From Paraniabella hibiscisoli (lineage in GTDB: Bacteria; Bacteroidota; Bacteroidia; Chitinophagales; Chitinophagaceae), in NCBI RefSeq assembly GCF_022512515.1, contig NZ_JAKWBK010000001.1, forward strand, positions 2,480,001-2,544,000: 64,000 nt of DNA. The letters are read 5' to 3'. A model generated the notes under the pieces. It was not told the DNA's origin, made no database searches, and was given only the letters and a program-made list of their open reading frames with translations. Below, piece after piece: positions 41,424 through 49,637 of the stretch (position 1 is the stretch's first letter; each line of letters opens with the position of its first letter). The translations under genes and the position numbers were made by a program.

Positions 41424-41836
41424 TTATCCATTTGCAGGATAATCTACAAAATTTCTGGGCGTTTCATAAAGCCTCACCTGTAAATCTAAAGAACCCGCGA
41501 TATGTGGCCTCAAAAGATTATAGGTTACAATAGCGATATTTTCGGCTGTGGGGTTAAGTGCTTTAAACTCTTCCGTATCCAGATTCAGGTTTTTATGGTC
41601 AAACTTTAGCAGTACTTCTCTTTTAATAATATCACTAAGCTCTTTCATATCCATTACAAAACCTGTTTTCGGATCCGGGTCACCCGTTACTTTTACAACC
41701 AGGTCGTAGTTGTGGCCATGATAGTTAGGGTAAGCACATTTGCCAAATACTGATGCGTTTTTTGCTTCGTCCCAGTCTGTATTATAAAGCGGTGCGCTGC
41801 ATTAAAATGTTCCTGTCTGTATACAGATACTTTCAT
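41424..41836 (-). CDS. 6-pyruvoyl-tetrahydropterin synthase family protein, copy A (frameshifted)
   Basis: About 137 residues from ATG 41836 (MKVSVYRQEHFNAAHR). Zinc ligands HFNAAHR and the HGH of CAYPNYHGHNYDL; catalytic Cys in FGKC, Asp-His in FDHKNLNLD, and Glu in RLYETPRNFV. The Cys-to-His spacing CxxxxxHGH is that of animal PTPS, not the CxxxHGH of E. coli QueD. A base loss near 41785 interrupts LYNTDWDEAKNASV. It could make 6-pyruvoyl-tetrahydropterin or 6-carboxy-tetrahydropterin (queuosine route); the window does not decide. Paralogue of the next gene upstream, roughly half identical by eye. Confidence 0.86.
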
Positions 41837-41890
41837 GGTAATAAATGGTAAGTAATAAATAATGAGTACTGAACCTCTGGTCGGGGATCT

Positions 41891-42310
41891 TTACAATGCT
41901 ACTCTCTCGAAATACTCCACATAAATACGCGGAGTTTCATACAATTTAATACAGTGTAAGTGTATGCCTTCGGGGATATGTGGTTGCAGCTGCTTCCATA
42001 TTTCTATAGCCAGGTTTTCTGTGCTGCACATTTTACCCTTCATAAAATCCACATCTTCGTTCAGATTTTTATGGTCCAGTTTTTCTGTAACATGTTCCCG
42101 TATGATGGTGCTCAGTTTTTTTACATCGAAAACAAAACCTGTGTCGTAATTCGGCTTTGCTTTAACAGTAACCAATAGGTCATAATTGTGCCCATGCCAG
42201 TTGGGATTCGCACATTTGCCAAACACTGCTTCATTTTTTGCATCGTCCCAGGCCGGATTGTAAAGGCGATGGGCAGCATTAAAATGTTCCTGTCTCGTAA
42301 GATATACCAT
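41891..42310 (-). CDS. 6-pyruvoyl-tetrahydropterin synthase family protein, copy B
   Basis: Intact, 139 residues. All PTPS residues are present: HFNAAHR, FGKCANPNWHGHNYDLLV (Cys, His-Gly-His), LDHKNLNED (Asp-His) and KLYETPRIYVEY (Glu). As in copy A, the Cys-HGH spacing and the surrounding GKC-NPN-HGHNY block look like mammalian PTPS. First gene of the PTPS-PTPS-folE unit, divergent from the AraC regulator gene. Two intact active sites side by side suggest different products or substrates rather than simple redundancy. Confidence 0.9.
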   Translation of the reverse strand: MVYLTRQEHFNAAHRLYNPAWDDAKNEAVFGKCANPNWHGHNYDLLVTVKAKPNYDTGFVFDVKKLSTIIREHVTEKLDHKNLNEDVDFMKGKMCSTENLAIEIWKQLQPHIPEGIHLHCIKLYETPRIYVEYFERVAL

Positions 42311-42346
42311 AGAAAATCAAAATTATCGATTTTTTAAAAAATAAGA

Positions 42347-42380
42347 AGGCTTTATATTTGATCAAATACAATAAAAGCCT
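42347..42380. promoter_or_regulatory. nested palindrome in the divergent PTPS/AraC promoter region
   Basis: A perfect 14-bp palindrome TATTTGATCAAATA (42355-42368) is enclosed by AGGCTTT (42347-42353) and AAAGCCT (42374-42380). It lies centrally between the divergent starts at 42310 and 42477 and includes TATATTTG, a TAnnTTTG box on the plus strand. Likely a protein-binding site; which gene it serves is unknown. Confidence 0.45.
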
Positions 42381-42476
42381 GGTTCCTGTGCGCAAAACAG
42401 CTAATAGGTAGTCTTTTTTAAGAACTATGGTATTAAAGTATTTCCTGTATTTTTAGGGGCTTCTAAATACATTTTT

Positions 42477-43613
42477 GTGTCAATCCTTTTTTTAACCGGG
42501 ATCATCATCACTTTCTTTTTGTCATCTCTTTTGATCACCAAAAGAGGTAAAACCAAAGCAGACTATATTTTAACCACATGGCTTTTTGTTTTGGGTATAC
42601 ATCTCACCCTTTTTTACATGGTCCAAACCGAACAGTACCGAAGCTGGCCTTATTGGTTAGGTTTTGAAATTCCCTTGCCCCTGGTTCATGGTCCATTTCT
42701 GTTTTTATATACAGCGGCATTAACCAACCAATTTCCCCGGAAATACTATTGGATCGCTCATTTTATACCGGTTGTGATCGTATATCTTGTACTAACAGAT
42801 TTTTTATCAGGAACTACGGAGGATAAGATATGGGTGTATCAGCATGAGGGAAAAGGATATGAACAGCCGGCACAATTTATATTCGCAGCTATAATACTAT
42901 CCGGAATAAGTTATATAGTCCTTTCATTATATTATTTAAAAAGGCATCGAAATAATATCCTCCATGTATTTGCAGATACAGAGAAGATCAATTTAAACTG
43001 GCTGTACTATCTTATAATTGGCATTAGTATCATCTGGATCATCGTCATTTGGGGAGACGACCGTTTGATCTATACCGTGGTGGTTTTTTTCATTTTATTT
43101 ATCGGGTATTTTGGAATAAAACAGGTAGGGATATTGAATAGCAATATGCTTGTAAAACCAGCGCCGCTTCCATATGCCGACTTGCCCCCAATAGAGACTG
43201 CCGTTGCAGCAGTCAGGCCCGAAGTTCCCAAATACCAAAAATCACGCGTAACTGAAGAAACCATTGATAAAATACACCAGGATTTATTAACGCTGATGCA
43301 AAAGGAAGCTCTTTTTACAGATCCGGAATTGACGCTTGGCACATTAAGCGAGCAATTAGCCATACACCCCAATACGCTTTCGCAGGTGATCAATTCTAAA
43401 GAAGGTAAAAACTTTTACGACTATATTAATGCGCTCAGAATAGCCACATTTATAAAAGCATTGAGTAAACCGGAGAACAAAAAGTATACGCTTCTTTCCC
43501 TGGCTTTCGAGTGTGGATTTAATTCGAAGGCTTCCTTTAACAGGAACTTTAAAAAACATACAGGATTGAGTCCCACGGAATATTTAAAAGATACTTTTGA
43601 TGCTTTTGAATAA
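42477..43613 (+). CDS. membrane-bound AraC family transcriptional regulator
   Basis: About 378 residues starting at GTG 42477 (MSILFLTGIIITFFLSSLL); no ATG is available in frame. The first 225 residues form about seven hydrophobic segments, the rest is cytoplasmic. The C-terminal AraC domain shows both helix-turn-helix units: TLGTLSEQLAIHPNTLSQVI and LLSLAFECGFNSKASFNRNF, ending HTGLSPTEYLKD. Such fusions sense a signal in or across the membrane. The next gene downstream encodes a lipoprotein hydrolase. Confidence 0.9.
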   Translation: MSILFLTGIIITFFLSSLLITKRGKTKADYILTTWLFVLGIHLTLFYMVQTEQYRSWPYWLGFEIPLPLVHGPFLFLYTAALTNQFPRKYYWIAHFIPVVIVYLVLTDFLSGTTEDKIWVYQHEGKGYEQPAQFIFAAIILSGISYIVLSLYYLKRHRNNILHVFADTEKINLNWLYYLIIGISIIWIIVIWGDDRLIYTVVVFFILFIGYFGIKQVGILNSNMLVKPAPLPYADLPPIETAVAAVRPEVPKYQKSRVTEETIDKIHQDLLTLMQKEALFTDPELTLGTLSEQLAIHPNTLSQVINSKEGKNFYDYINALRIATFIKALSKPENKKYTLLSLAFECGFNSKASFNRNFKKHTGLSPTEYLKDTFDAFE

Positions 43614-43761
43614 GGGCTCAAAGCTCATGAAAGAGTATCCTTTTTCATAATATTTTGATTTTCATTATTTTGTGTTTTGTGAAAATGAGGTCTCATTGTA
43701 CACGATGAGCCTGTTCCTCCTTTTGTTTGATCCATATTTGCGCTGAACTAAAAACGCAGAT

Positions 43762-44775
43762 ATGACAATCAAACAAAGCAGTTTCATATTGGCTATTATA
43801 GCAATGCTGGCCTATAGCTGCTCTACTAAAGACAAGTATATTAATGAACCAGGCAACCTGGTGCCCAAAACTGCAGATGAGGATCAAAGCATCCCATCGA
43901 TCCGGGTAAACGGATCCCTACTACATTCAGAAGCCTTCGGACCTGAAAATGCGCCCCTGATTGTTGCGATTCATGGCGGGCCGGGTGGAGACTACCGTTA
44001 TTTGCTCAATTGCAGGGAGCTAGCCGTCAAAGGATACCGGGTTGTATTTTATGACCAGAGAGGAAGTGGGCTCTCTCAGCGGTTTCCCCGTAAGTCTTTT
44101 ACTTCTTTAGGAGAGAAAGCAGTGGATCTGATGTATGATGAATTGGGTGCCGTTATTGCCTATTACAAAAAAAATCCGCAACAGAAAGTAATACTATTGG
44201 GCCATTCCTGGGGTGGGATGCTTGCTTCGGGGTATGTTGGAAGGAACCCGGAATTAGTAGACGGGTTGATCGTATGCGAACCCGGAGGCCTGAAATGGGC
44301 CGATGTGGAAGATTATGTAAAAAGATCAAGATCTTTTAATATATGGGGAGAAGCCTTAAATAATGTAACATATCTCGACCAGTTTATTACGGGTAAAGAA
44401 GATCAGCATGCAATATTGGATTACAAGATGGCCATGCTTTCATCCCGGAATGAAATCACCGGAGAGGCAGATTTTGATCCCGGCTCCTCCTGGCGTGATG
44501 GAGCGATAATATCCGGGGCGCTTTATGAAACCGGGGAGAAATACAAAACAGATTTCTCAAAAGGTCTCAATCGCTTCAACAAGCCCGTTCTTTTCTTTTT
44601 CAGCGAAAAAAACAAAGCGTATCCTGACAGCTGGGCTGGTAAAATAACAGCAGCCTATAATACCGTTGAAAAAATAAAAGTAGCAGGCGTAGGCCACGAC
44701 GGTATTATTACCAACACCCAGGCATGGCAACAAATCACACTACCGGCGATACTCGAATACGTGAAAAATTTTTAA
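43762..44775 (+). CDS. alpha/beta hydrolase lipoprotein, proline iminopeptidase-like (S33)
   Basis: Intact, 337 residues. Lipobox ...AMLAYSC near residue 20 anchors it in the envelope. Hydrolase core: HGGPGGDYRYLL (the HGGPG oxyanion motif of proline iminopeptidases), FYDQRGSGLSQR, nucleophile Ser in GHSWGGMLASGY, and catalytic His in VGHDGII. Family membership suggests release of N-terminal residues from peptides or a related ester/amide cleavage; the substrate is open. Follows the AraC-type regulator by 148 bases, and is 15 bases before the barrel gene. Confidence 0.86.
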   Translation: MTIKQSSFILAIIAMLAYSCSTKDKYINEPGNLVPKTADEDQSIPSIRVNGSLLHSEAFGPENAPLIVAIHGGPGGDYRYLLNCRELAVKGYRVVFYDQRGSGLSQRFPRKSFTSLGEKAVDLMYDELGAVIAYYKKNPQQKVILLGHSWGGMLASGYVGRNPELVDGLIVCEPGGLKWADVEDYVKRSRSFNIWGEALNNVTYLDQFITGKEDQHAILDYKMAMLSSRNEITGEADFDPGSSWRDGAIISGALYETGEKYKTDFSKGLNRFNKPVLFFFSEKNKAYPDSWAGKITAAYNTVEKIKVAGVGHDGIITNTQAWQQITLPAILEYVKNF

Positions 44776-44790
44776 TACAAACTTATTTTA

Positions 44791-45474
44791 ATGAAAGCAA
44801 GAGCGTTCTGCACACTATATGTGTGTGTGTATCTAATTACCAACACGCTATCAGCACAAACAATCAACTGGGCTAATCCTCAAAAAGGACATGTGGTGAA
44901 TGCTAATATTGGAGCTAATTACGGCATTATATACCGAGTAGGGTATGGCTATAAAACAGTGGGAAGGCTTCCGTTGATGGCTACACTCAGTTTTTCAGTT
45001 CCTTCAGGAGATCAGCTTTTTGACGATTTTGCCACTCACTACGGATTGGAAATGGTCTTTTTAAAATGGCGGCACATACGCGGAACTGCCGCCATTCAGG
45101 GTATTTACAGGCGGTTTCGAAATGACCTGGTTACCGCCAAAAATTTCGGAGCCGGGCTTTCTGTTTCATTGGGAGTGTATAAGCTTCGTTGGTTTGCTGC
45201 AGCCGAGACTGGTTTTGATAAAGCGATCATCACCCATTTTCAACATTCGGATGTGTATGAAGAAGAGTTCCCGCTGGTAAAAAACGGCTGGTATAACCCA
45301 GCTACCGGTGGCAACTTTAATTATGGACTGAGAACGGGGTTGTCTTTTAAGAACAATGAACTAACACTTAGGCTGGGGAGTATCGTAAACGAGGATTTTA
45401 AATCCAAGCCGATGTTGCCTTTCTACCTGCAATTAGGTTTTAACTACAGCATAGCTTCCCGCGCAAAACATTAA
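44791..45474 (+). CDS. outer membrane beta-barrel protein, unknown function
   Basis: Intact, 227 residues. Signal peptide MKARAFCTLYVCVYLITNT...SAQ, then amphipathic strands (GANYGIIYRVGYGYKTVG, LMATLSFSVPSGD, FNYGLRTGLSFKNNELTLRL, FYLQLGFNYSIAS). No named family recognised. Its start lies 15 bases after the hydrolase gene, suggesting a two-gene envelope unit. Confidence 0.72.
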   Translation: MKARAFCTLYVCVYLITNTLSAQTINWANPQKGHVVNANIGANYGIIYRVGYGYKTVGRLPLMATLSFSVPSGDQLFDDFATHYGLEMVFLKWRHIRGTAAIQGIYRRFRNDLVTAKNFGAGLSVSLGVYKLRWFAAAETGFDKAIITHFQHSDVYEEEFPLVKNGWYNPATGGNFNYGLRTGLSFKNNELTLRLGSIVNEDFKSKPMLPFYLQLGFNYSIASRAKH

Positions 45475-45497
45475 TAATCTTCTGTAGATTATTAATG
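45469..45497. terminator. 12-bp perfect inverted repeat overlapping a stop codon
   Basis: CATTAATAATCT (45469-45480), loop TCTGT, AGATTATTAATG (45486-45497). It includes the stop codon of the barrel gene and lies 25 bases before mqnB. No T run follows, so it may be an mRNA 3'-end or processing hairpin rather than a strong intrinsic terminator. Confidence 0.5.
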
Positions 45498-45521
45498 CCA
45501 AAATAAGAACTTTGCCACATT

Positions 45522-46166
45522 ATGCAGAAAAGCAGGAGCGTATTGGTAGTGGCGGCAACAAAGATGGAGATCGCTCCATCTTTATCCTTATTTAAAAAGC
45601 GGCAGATACCTGTTGCCATCACCGGGATAGGCGCTGCGCCTTCAGTTTATAGTATACTTAAGGCGATGATACAGTATCGGCCTTCTATGGTTATACAAGC
45701 TGGCATAGCCGGCTGTTTTGACCGGAAATATTTGCTGGGTGATGTATTGGCGATTGGGGAGGATGGTTTTGCTGATCTAGGAGTAGAAGAGAATAAACAA
45801 TGGCGGTCTGTATTTGACATGGGATTTGCCGCGCCGGATCAAAGACCGTTTAAAAATGGACGGTTGAAGAATCCCTATACAAAAATACTACGGACCACAG
45901 GCCTGGAAATAGTGCCTGCAGTTACGGTAAATGAAGTAACTACGAACAAAGCTAGAATTAGTTTGTTGAAAGCACAGGGTTCTGTAGTTGAATCGATGGA
46001 GGGTGCAGCATTGCATTATGTAGCATTAATGGAAAAAATACCCTTCCTGCAGATCCGTTCTTTATCTAATTATGTTGGCGAAAGAGATAAAAGCAAATGG
46101 AACTTTAAAGATGCCGTCGGCAATTTAAATAAAGAACTGGTTAGAATAGTTGAACACATGGCTTGA
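45522..46166 (+). CDS. mqnB: futalosine hydrolase
   Basis: Intact, 214 residues. Nucleoside phosphorylase fold: LVVAATKMEIAPSLSLF, GIGAAPSVYSILKAM, QAGIAGCFD, TVNEVTTN and VESMEGAALHYVALM, with the active-site Glu in SMEGAA, and the ending block RSLSNYVGERDKSKWNF that marks MqnB among MTA/SAH nucleosidase relatives. It hydrolyses futalosine to dehypoxanthine futalosine plus hypoxanthine in menaquinone synthesis. Next gene is mqnD, which supports the call. Confidence 0.93.
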   Translation: MQKSRSVLVVAATKMEIAPSLSLFKKRQIPVAITGIGAAPSVYSILKAMIQYRPSMVIQAGIAGCFDRKYLLGDVLAIGEDGFADLGVEENKQWRSVFDMGFAAPDQRPFKNGRLKNPYTKILRTTGLEIVPAVTVNEVTTNKARISLLKAQGSVVESMEGAALHYVALMEKIPFLQIRSLSNYVGERDKSKWNFKDAVGNLNKELVRIVEHMA

Positions 46167-46225
46167 GGCAATAGCCCGCAAAAAAGTCTCTATTGCTGAT
46201 TTTAATATAATATTTCGATTTTAAT

Positions 46226-47029
46226 ATGATTTTGACAATTGGTTTTTCTCCCTGTCCTAACGATACTTTTATTTTTGATGCGCTTGTAAATGGAGGAATA
46301 GATACAGGTGATATACAGTTTGAACCGGTATTGGAAGATGTGGAAACACTGAATCGCTGGGCGCTTGAAGGGAAGCTGGATATTACTAAGCTAAGTTTTC
46401 CTGCGTATTTTAAAACTTCAGAAACGTACCAACTATTAAATGCAGGCAGTGCATTGGGGAAAGGAGTGGGGCCTTTGCTGATTGCTCATTCAGATCAACA
46501 TTTCTCCGATGAAGAAGTGAGTAATGCTTCCATCGTGTTGCCAGGTGTAAATACTACCGCCAACCTGCTTTTCAGTTTTGCTTTCCCGGGAGCTGTAAAT
46601 AAGGAGTTTAAAGTTTTTCATGAAATTGAAGATGCCGTAGTAAACAAAGAAGCTGATCTTGGTGTGATCATTCACGAAAACAGGTTTACCTACCAGCAAA
46701 AAGGGTTACATAAAGTGGTAGACTTAGGTCAGCATTGGGAAGAAAAGATGGGCGTGCCCATTCCTCTAGGCGGAATTGTAATAAAGAAGTCTTTGGGAAG
46801 TGAAATATACGACCGTGTAAATCAACTGATCCATCAAAGCTTGCAACAATCATTTGCCCATTACCCCGCAGTTTCCGGTTATGTGAAGGACCATGCTCAG
46901 GCTATGAGCGAGGATGTGATGCGTCAGCATATTGAATTGTACGTAAATAATTATAGCCTGGACCTGGGCGCAGAAGGGAAAAAAGCTATATCCGTTTTAC
47001 AGGAGGTGTTTGACCGAAATAATAATTAG
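46226..47029 (+). CDS. mqnD: 1,4-dihydroxy-6-naphthoate synthase
   Basis: Intact, 267 residues. Characteristic start ILTIGFSPCPNDTFIFDALV, then DVETLNRWALEGKLDITKLS, the GSALGKGVGPLLIA loop, NTTANLL and IIHENRFTYQQKGL with the catalytic His. MqnD converts cyclic dehypoxanthine futalosine into the naphthoate precursor of menaquinone. Sixty bases after mqnB; mqnA and mqnC are not in the window. Convergent with the photolyase gene. Confidence 0.95.
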   Translation: MILTIGFSPCPNDTFIFDALVNGGIDTGDIQFEPVLEDVETLNRWALEGKLDITKLSFPAYFKTSETYQLLNAGSALGKGVGPLLIAHSDQHFSDEEVSNASIVLPGVNTTANLLFSFAFPGAVNKEFKVFHEIEDAVVNKEADLGVIIHENRFTYQQKGLHKVVDLGQHWEEKMGVPIPLGGIVIKKSLGSEIYDRVNQLIHQSLQQSFAHYPAVSGYVKDHAQAMSEDVMRQHIELYVNNYSLDLGAEGKKAISVLQEVFDRNNN

Positions 47030-47038
47030 TTGGCTATA

Positions 47039-48345
47039 TTATCTCTTCAGAGCATTCGAATATACTTCCAGGCATCGTTTCCGGGCAAAATCATGCTCTA
47101 CGATTGGGGCTGGATAACTGTTACTCTCCAACTCAGGAACCCATTTCCTGATATATTTTAAATCTCCGTCAAACTTTTTTGTTTGTATATATGGGTTAAA
47201 AACTCTGAAATAAGGCGCAGCATCGCAACCGCTTCCCGCAGCCCATTGCCAGCCGCCGTTGTTGGAAGCCAGATCATAATCGAGTAACTTTTTTGCGAAA
47301 TAAGCTTCGCCCCAGCGCCAGTCAATAAGTAGGTGTTTGGTTAAAAAAGATGCAGTGATCATACGTACCCGGTTATGCATAAAGCCGGTTTCATTTAATT
47401 CCCGCATACCTGCATCAACTATAGGATAACCTGTTTGTCCGGCACACCAGGCTTCAAATTCCTTTTCATTATTTCTCCAGTTTATTTTATCGTAGTCTTT
47501 TTTAAAGGAGGTATCAATAACGTCTGGGAAATGAAAGAGTATCATCTGGTAAAACTCGCGCCAGATCAGCTCTTTCAGGTAGGTTTGATTCAGCTTGCCG
47601 GCTCTTGTTACGAGCTTACGAATGCTTATGGTTCCAAATCTTAAATGCACGCTTATTCTTGTGGTACCCTTGATTCCTGGTATGTCCCGCGTTTTATCAT
47701 AATCTTTTATAAGGCCCGAGTCAGGATCTGGTGAAGGGAAAGAGCTACGCGTGTTCTTGAATCCTAGTTTTTGCAATGAAGGAGGCTGTATCTCAGGCTG
47801 CTTATGGAAATTGTTCCAGTACTTTTTTGTGGGGTAGGATTTAAGAAAAAATGGCGTAACAAGCGATAACCACTTATTAGCATAAGGTGTATAGATAGTA
47901 TAAGGCTTACCATCATTTTTAAGCACTTCGTTTTTTTCAAATATTACCTGGTCCTTAAAACCTCTTACAGAGGTCCCTTTCTCTTTGAAATAACTGTAGA
48001 TGGCATTGTCGCGCTGCCGGGCATAAGGCTCGTAATCCTGGTTGAGGAAAATGCTTTGAATGTCATAATCTTTTTCAAGCGTTTGAAAAACTGTTTCCGG
48101 CTTTCCGTGTCGCAGATCTAATGTTGCCCCCAACTTCACAAGCTGCTCCTGTATTTGTGCTAGTGCTTCATAGATAAATGTAAGACGCTGATCAGCCTTG
48201 TCTTCGAGCTCATCCAGGATGTTAGTATCAAAAATAAAAATGGGTTGTACCGGGTGTCCGCTTTTTAAAGCATGATATAAACCCGCATTATCCTCTAAAC
48301 GAAGGTCCCTTCTAAACCAGAATATACTTACAGCTTCTTTTTCAA
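47039..48345 (-). CDS. deoxyribodipyrimidine photolyase / cryptochrome family (5' end disturbed)
   Basis: About 435 residues. Photolyase N-terminal domain is seen upstream of the first ATG/GTG: FWFRRDLRLEDNAGLYHAL, PIFIFDTNIL; then GTSVRGFKDQVIF, FAD-binding domain ERELIWREFYQMIL-type block (LKELIWREFYQMILFHFP), AGQTGYPIVDAGMRELNETG, HNRVRMITASFLTKHL, and NNGGWQWAAGSGCDAAPYF. It repairs UV dimers with FADH- and light, or acts as a photoreceptor. The reading frame has no standard start; TTG at 48345 gives MKKEAVSIFWF if one A is restored in the AAAAA run. Class I-type by the C-terminal motif. Confidence 0.9.
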
Positions 48346-48392
48346 AGTAATGGATTTGTGATGGCTAAAGTATAACAAAAAGTGAAACCGTT

Positions 48393-49221
48393 TTAAAAAA
48401 GAGGCTGTATCAATTGCTGGTGCAGCTGTTTAGAAATGGTGTTCTGGTAGTGAATGCTTTCAATGCTTTGCACCCAGCGTATGCCACGTATAGCGTTGGT
48501 TAAAAAAACTTCATCTGCTTGTAAAAGGTCATCAGGGCGACATGGTGTTTCCGTTATAGTACCGATTTGGTCGATCAGATAAGATCGCATCACTCCATCT
48601 ACACAGCCTTCAGTTAAGGCAGGTGTAAATAGGCGCTCATCTTTAATCCAGAATAAATTGGCAATAATGCTTTCACAAATGTTTTCACGTTGATTGAGTA
48701 TAATGCAGTCGTTCCATTTTTGCTGTTTGCTGTAGTTTGCCGCCACAGCATACAACAATGCTGAAGCCGACTTTATATTCGCATAAGCATCGCAGCTTTT
48801 CTTCATTTCAGGAAAAAGCCAGTCACCAGGCCATTTTCGTTGAAAGCATTATTGGCAGCCTCCAAAGGCCATGCTTCAATAATGTATTGCAGTTTGTTGT
48901 CTCCGTCAAAAAGCCCTCCATTTCCATTAGAAAAGGATAGTCGTACACGGGCGGCATGGCTGCAGGCATTTTTTCGCAGAGTTGCAGCGCCTGTGAAAGA
49001 ATGTGCCCGATGTCGAAATGAGCAGGGCTCTTGTATTGTAGCAGGGACAGGCTCTTTTCGATTCTTTTTTGATGATAACTGTCAAAGACAATAAGGCCTT
49101 TCCAAACTTTGATTGTTTCAAAGAAGCCATCACCATAACGATAGCTTTTGTTGCCCGCGGTTATTACCGGGTCGTTTTCGTTATGATAAATACCGTTATA
49201 GCAAATTTTTCGGGCTGTCAA
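48393..49221 (-). CDS. class IV PLP aminotransferase / aminodeoxychorismate lyase family (frameshifted)
   Basis: About 276 residues. Fold-type IV pattern: NGIYHNENDPVITAGNKSYRYGDGFFETIKV at the start, Arg region QKRIEKSLSLL, after correction VRLSFSNGNGGLF, PLP-lysine segment IKSASALLYAVAAN (Lys in NIKSA), ...LNQRENICESIIANLFWIKD and the TPALTEGCVDGVMR motif. The family includes IlvE, D-amino acid transaminase and PabC; the short linker TPALTEGCVDGVMR fits PabC-like or branched-chain enzymes equally. Two bases are missing, near 48980 (A run) and 48815 (C run). Downstream of the DUF4296 gene on the same strand. Confidence 0.85.
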
Positions 49222-49287
49222 GCTACAGGAATTAAAAGTTTAGGCACAGCAATACTAAAGAGAAGAAGCCCCGTCTTTAGTTAAAAC

Positions 49288-49318
49288 AGGCAAAGAAGAT
49301 GAGCTGGTGTCTTTGCCT
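49288..49318 (-). terminator. hairpin overlapping the stop of the DUF4296 gene
   Basis: AGGCAAAGA (49288-49296) and TCTTTGCCT (49310-49318) form a perfect 9-bp stem; on the minus strand GTTTTAAC follows. It overlaps the stop codon (49317-49319) and probably ends the bamD-rpoZ-coaBC-DUF4296 transcript or reduces read-through to the aminotransferase. Confidence 0.6.
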
Positions 49319-49636
49319 AGTGCTCTTTTTGCCGGCTTACAATAGTATCAATCACAGTCTTTAATTCGTCAGGCCTTTTCTCATAATAATCCAGGGTTTT
49401 ATTAAACTGCTCTTTAGTGATATTATGAATTTTAAAAACTTTCTGGAGCATCACATCATTCAGCGCAGCCCTGTTTTGTTCGGGATACTTGTAATAAACG
49501 TACCCGTTCAGCAGCTCACTGCTTTGGGCAACATCCACATTACTTTTTCCATTTTTTCTTTTGGAAGTACATTGTCAGAACTCTTGCAGGATGCCAGGAG
49601 GGATATGATGGCTAATATATATAAATATCTATGCAT
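49317..49636 (-). CDS. DUF4296 lipoprotein (frameshifted)
   Basis: About 106 residues from ATG 49636: MHRYLYILAIISLLASCKSS, a lipoprotein signal with Cys17, then NVLPKEKMEKVMWDVAQSSE, YKYPEQNRAALNDVMLQKVF, KEQFNKTLDYYEKRPDELK, the DUF4296 signature. Function is unknown. One G is missing (VMW-DVAQ near 49538). Its ATG lies 1 base before the coaBC stop end, so translation is probably coupled. Confidence 0.85.
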
Positions 49637-49637
49637 G

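Noticed and set aside
41424..42310. Calling both PTPS genes queD
   Set aside because: Cys-HGH spacing matches animal-type PTPS rather than QueD; without queC/queE nearby the product cannot be assigned.
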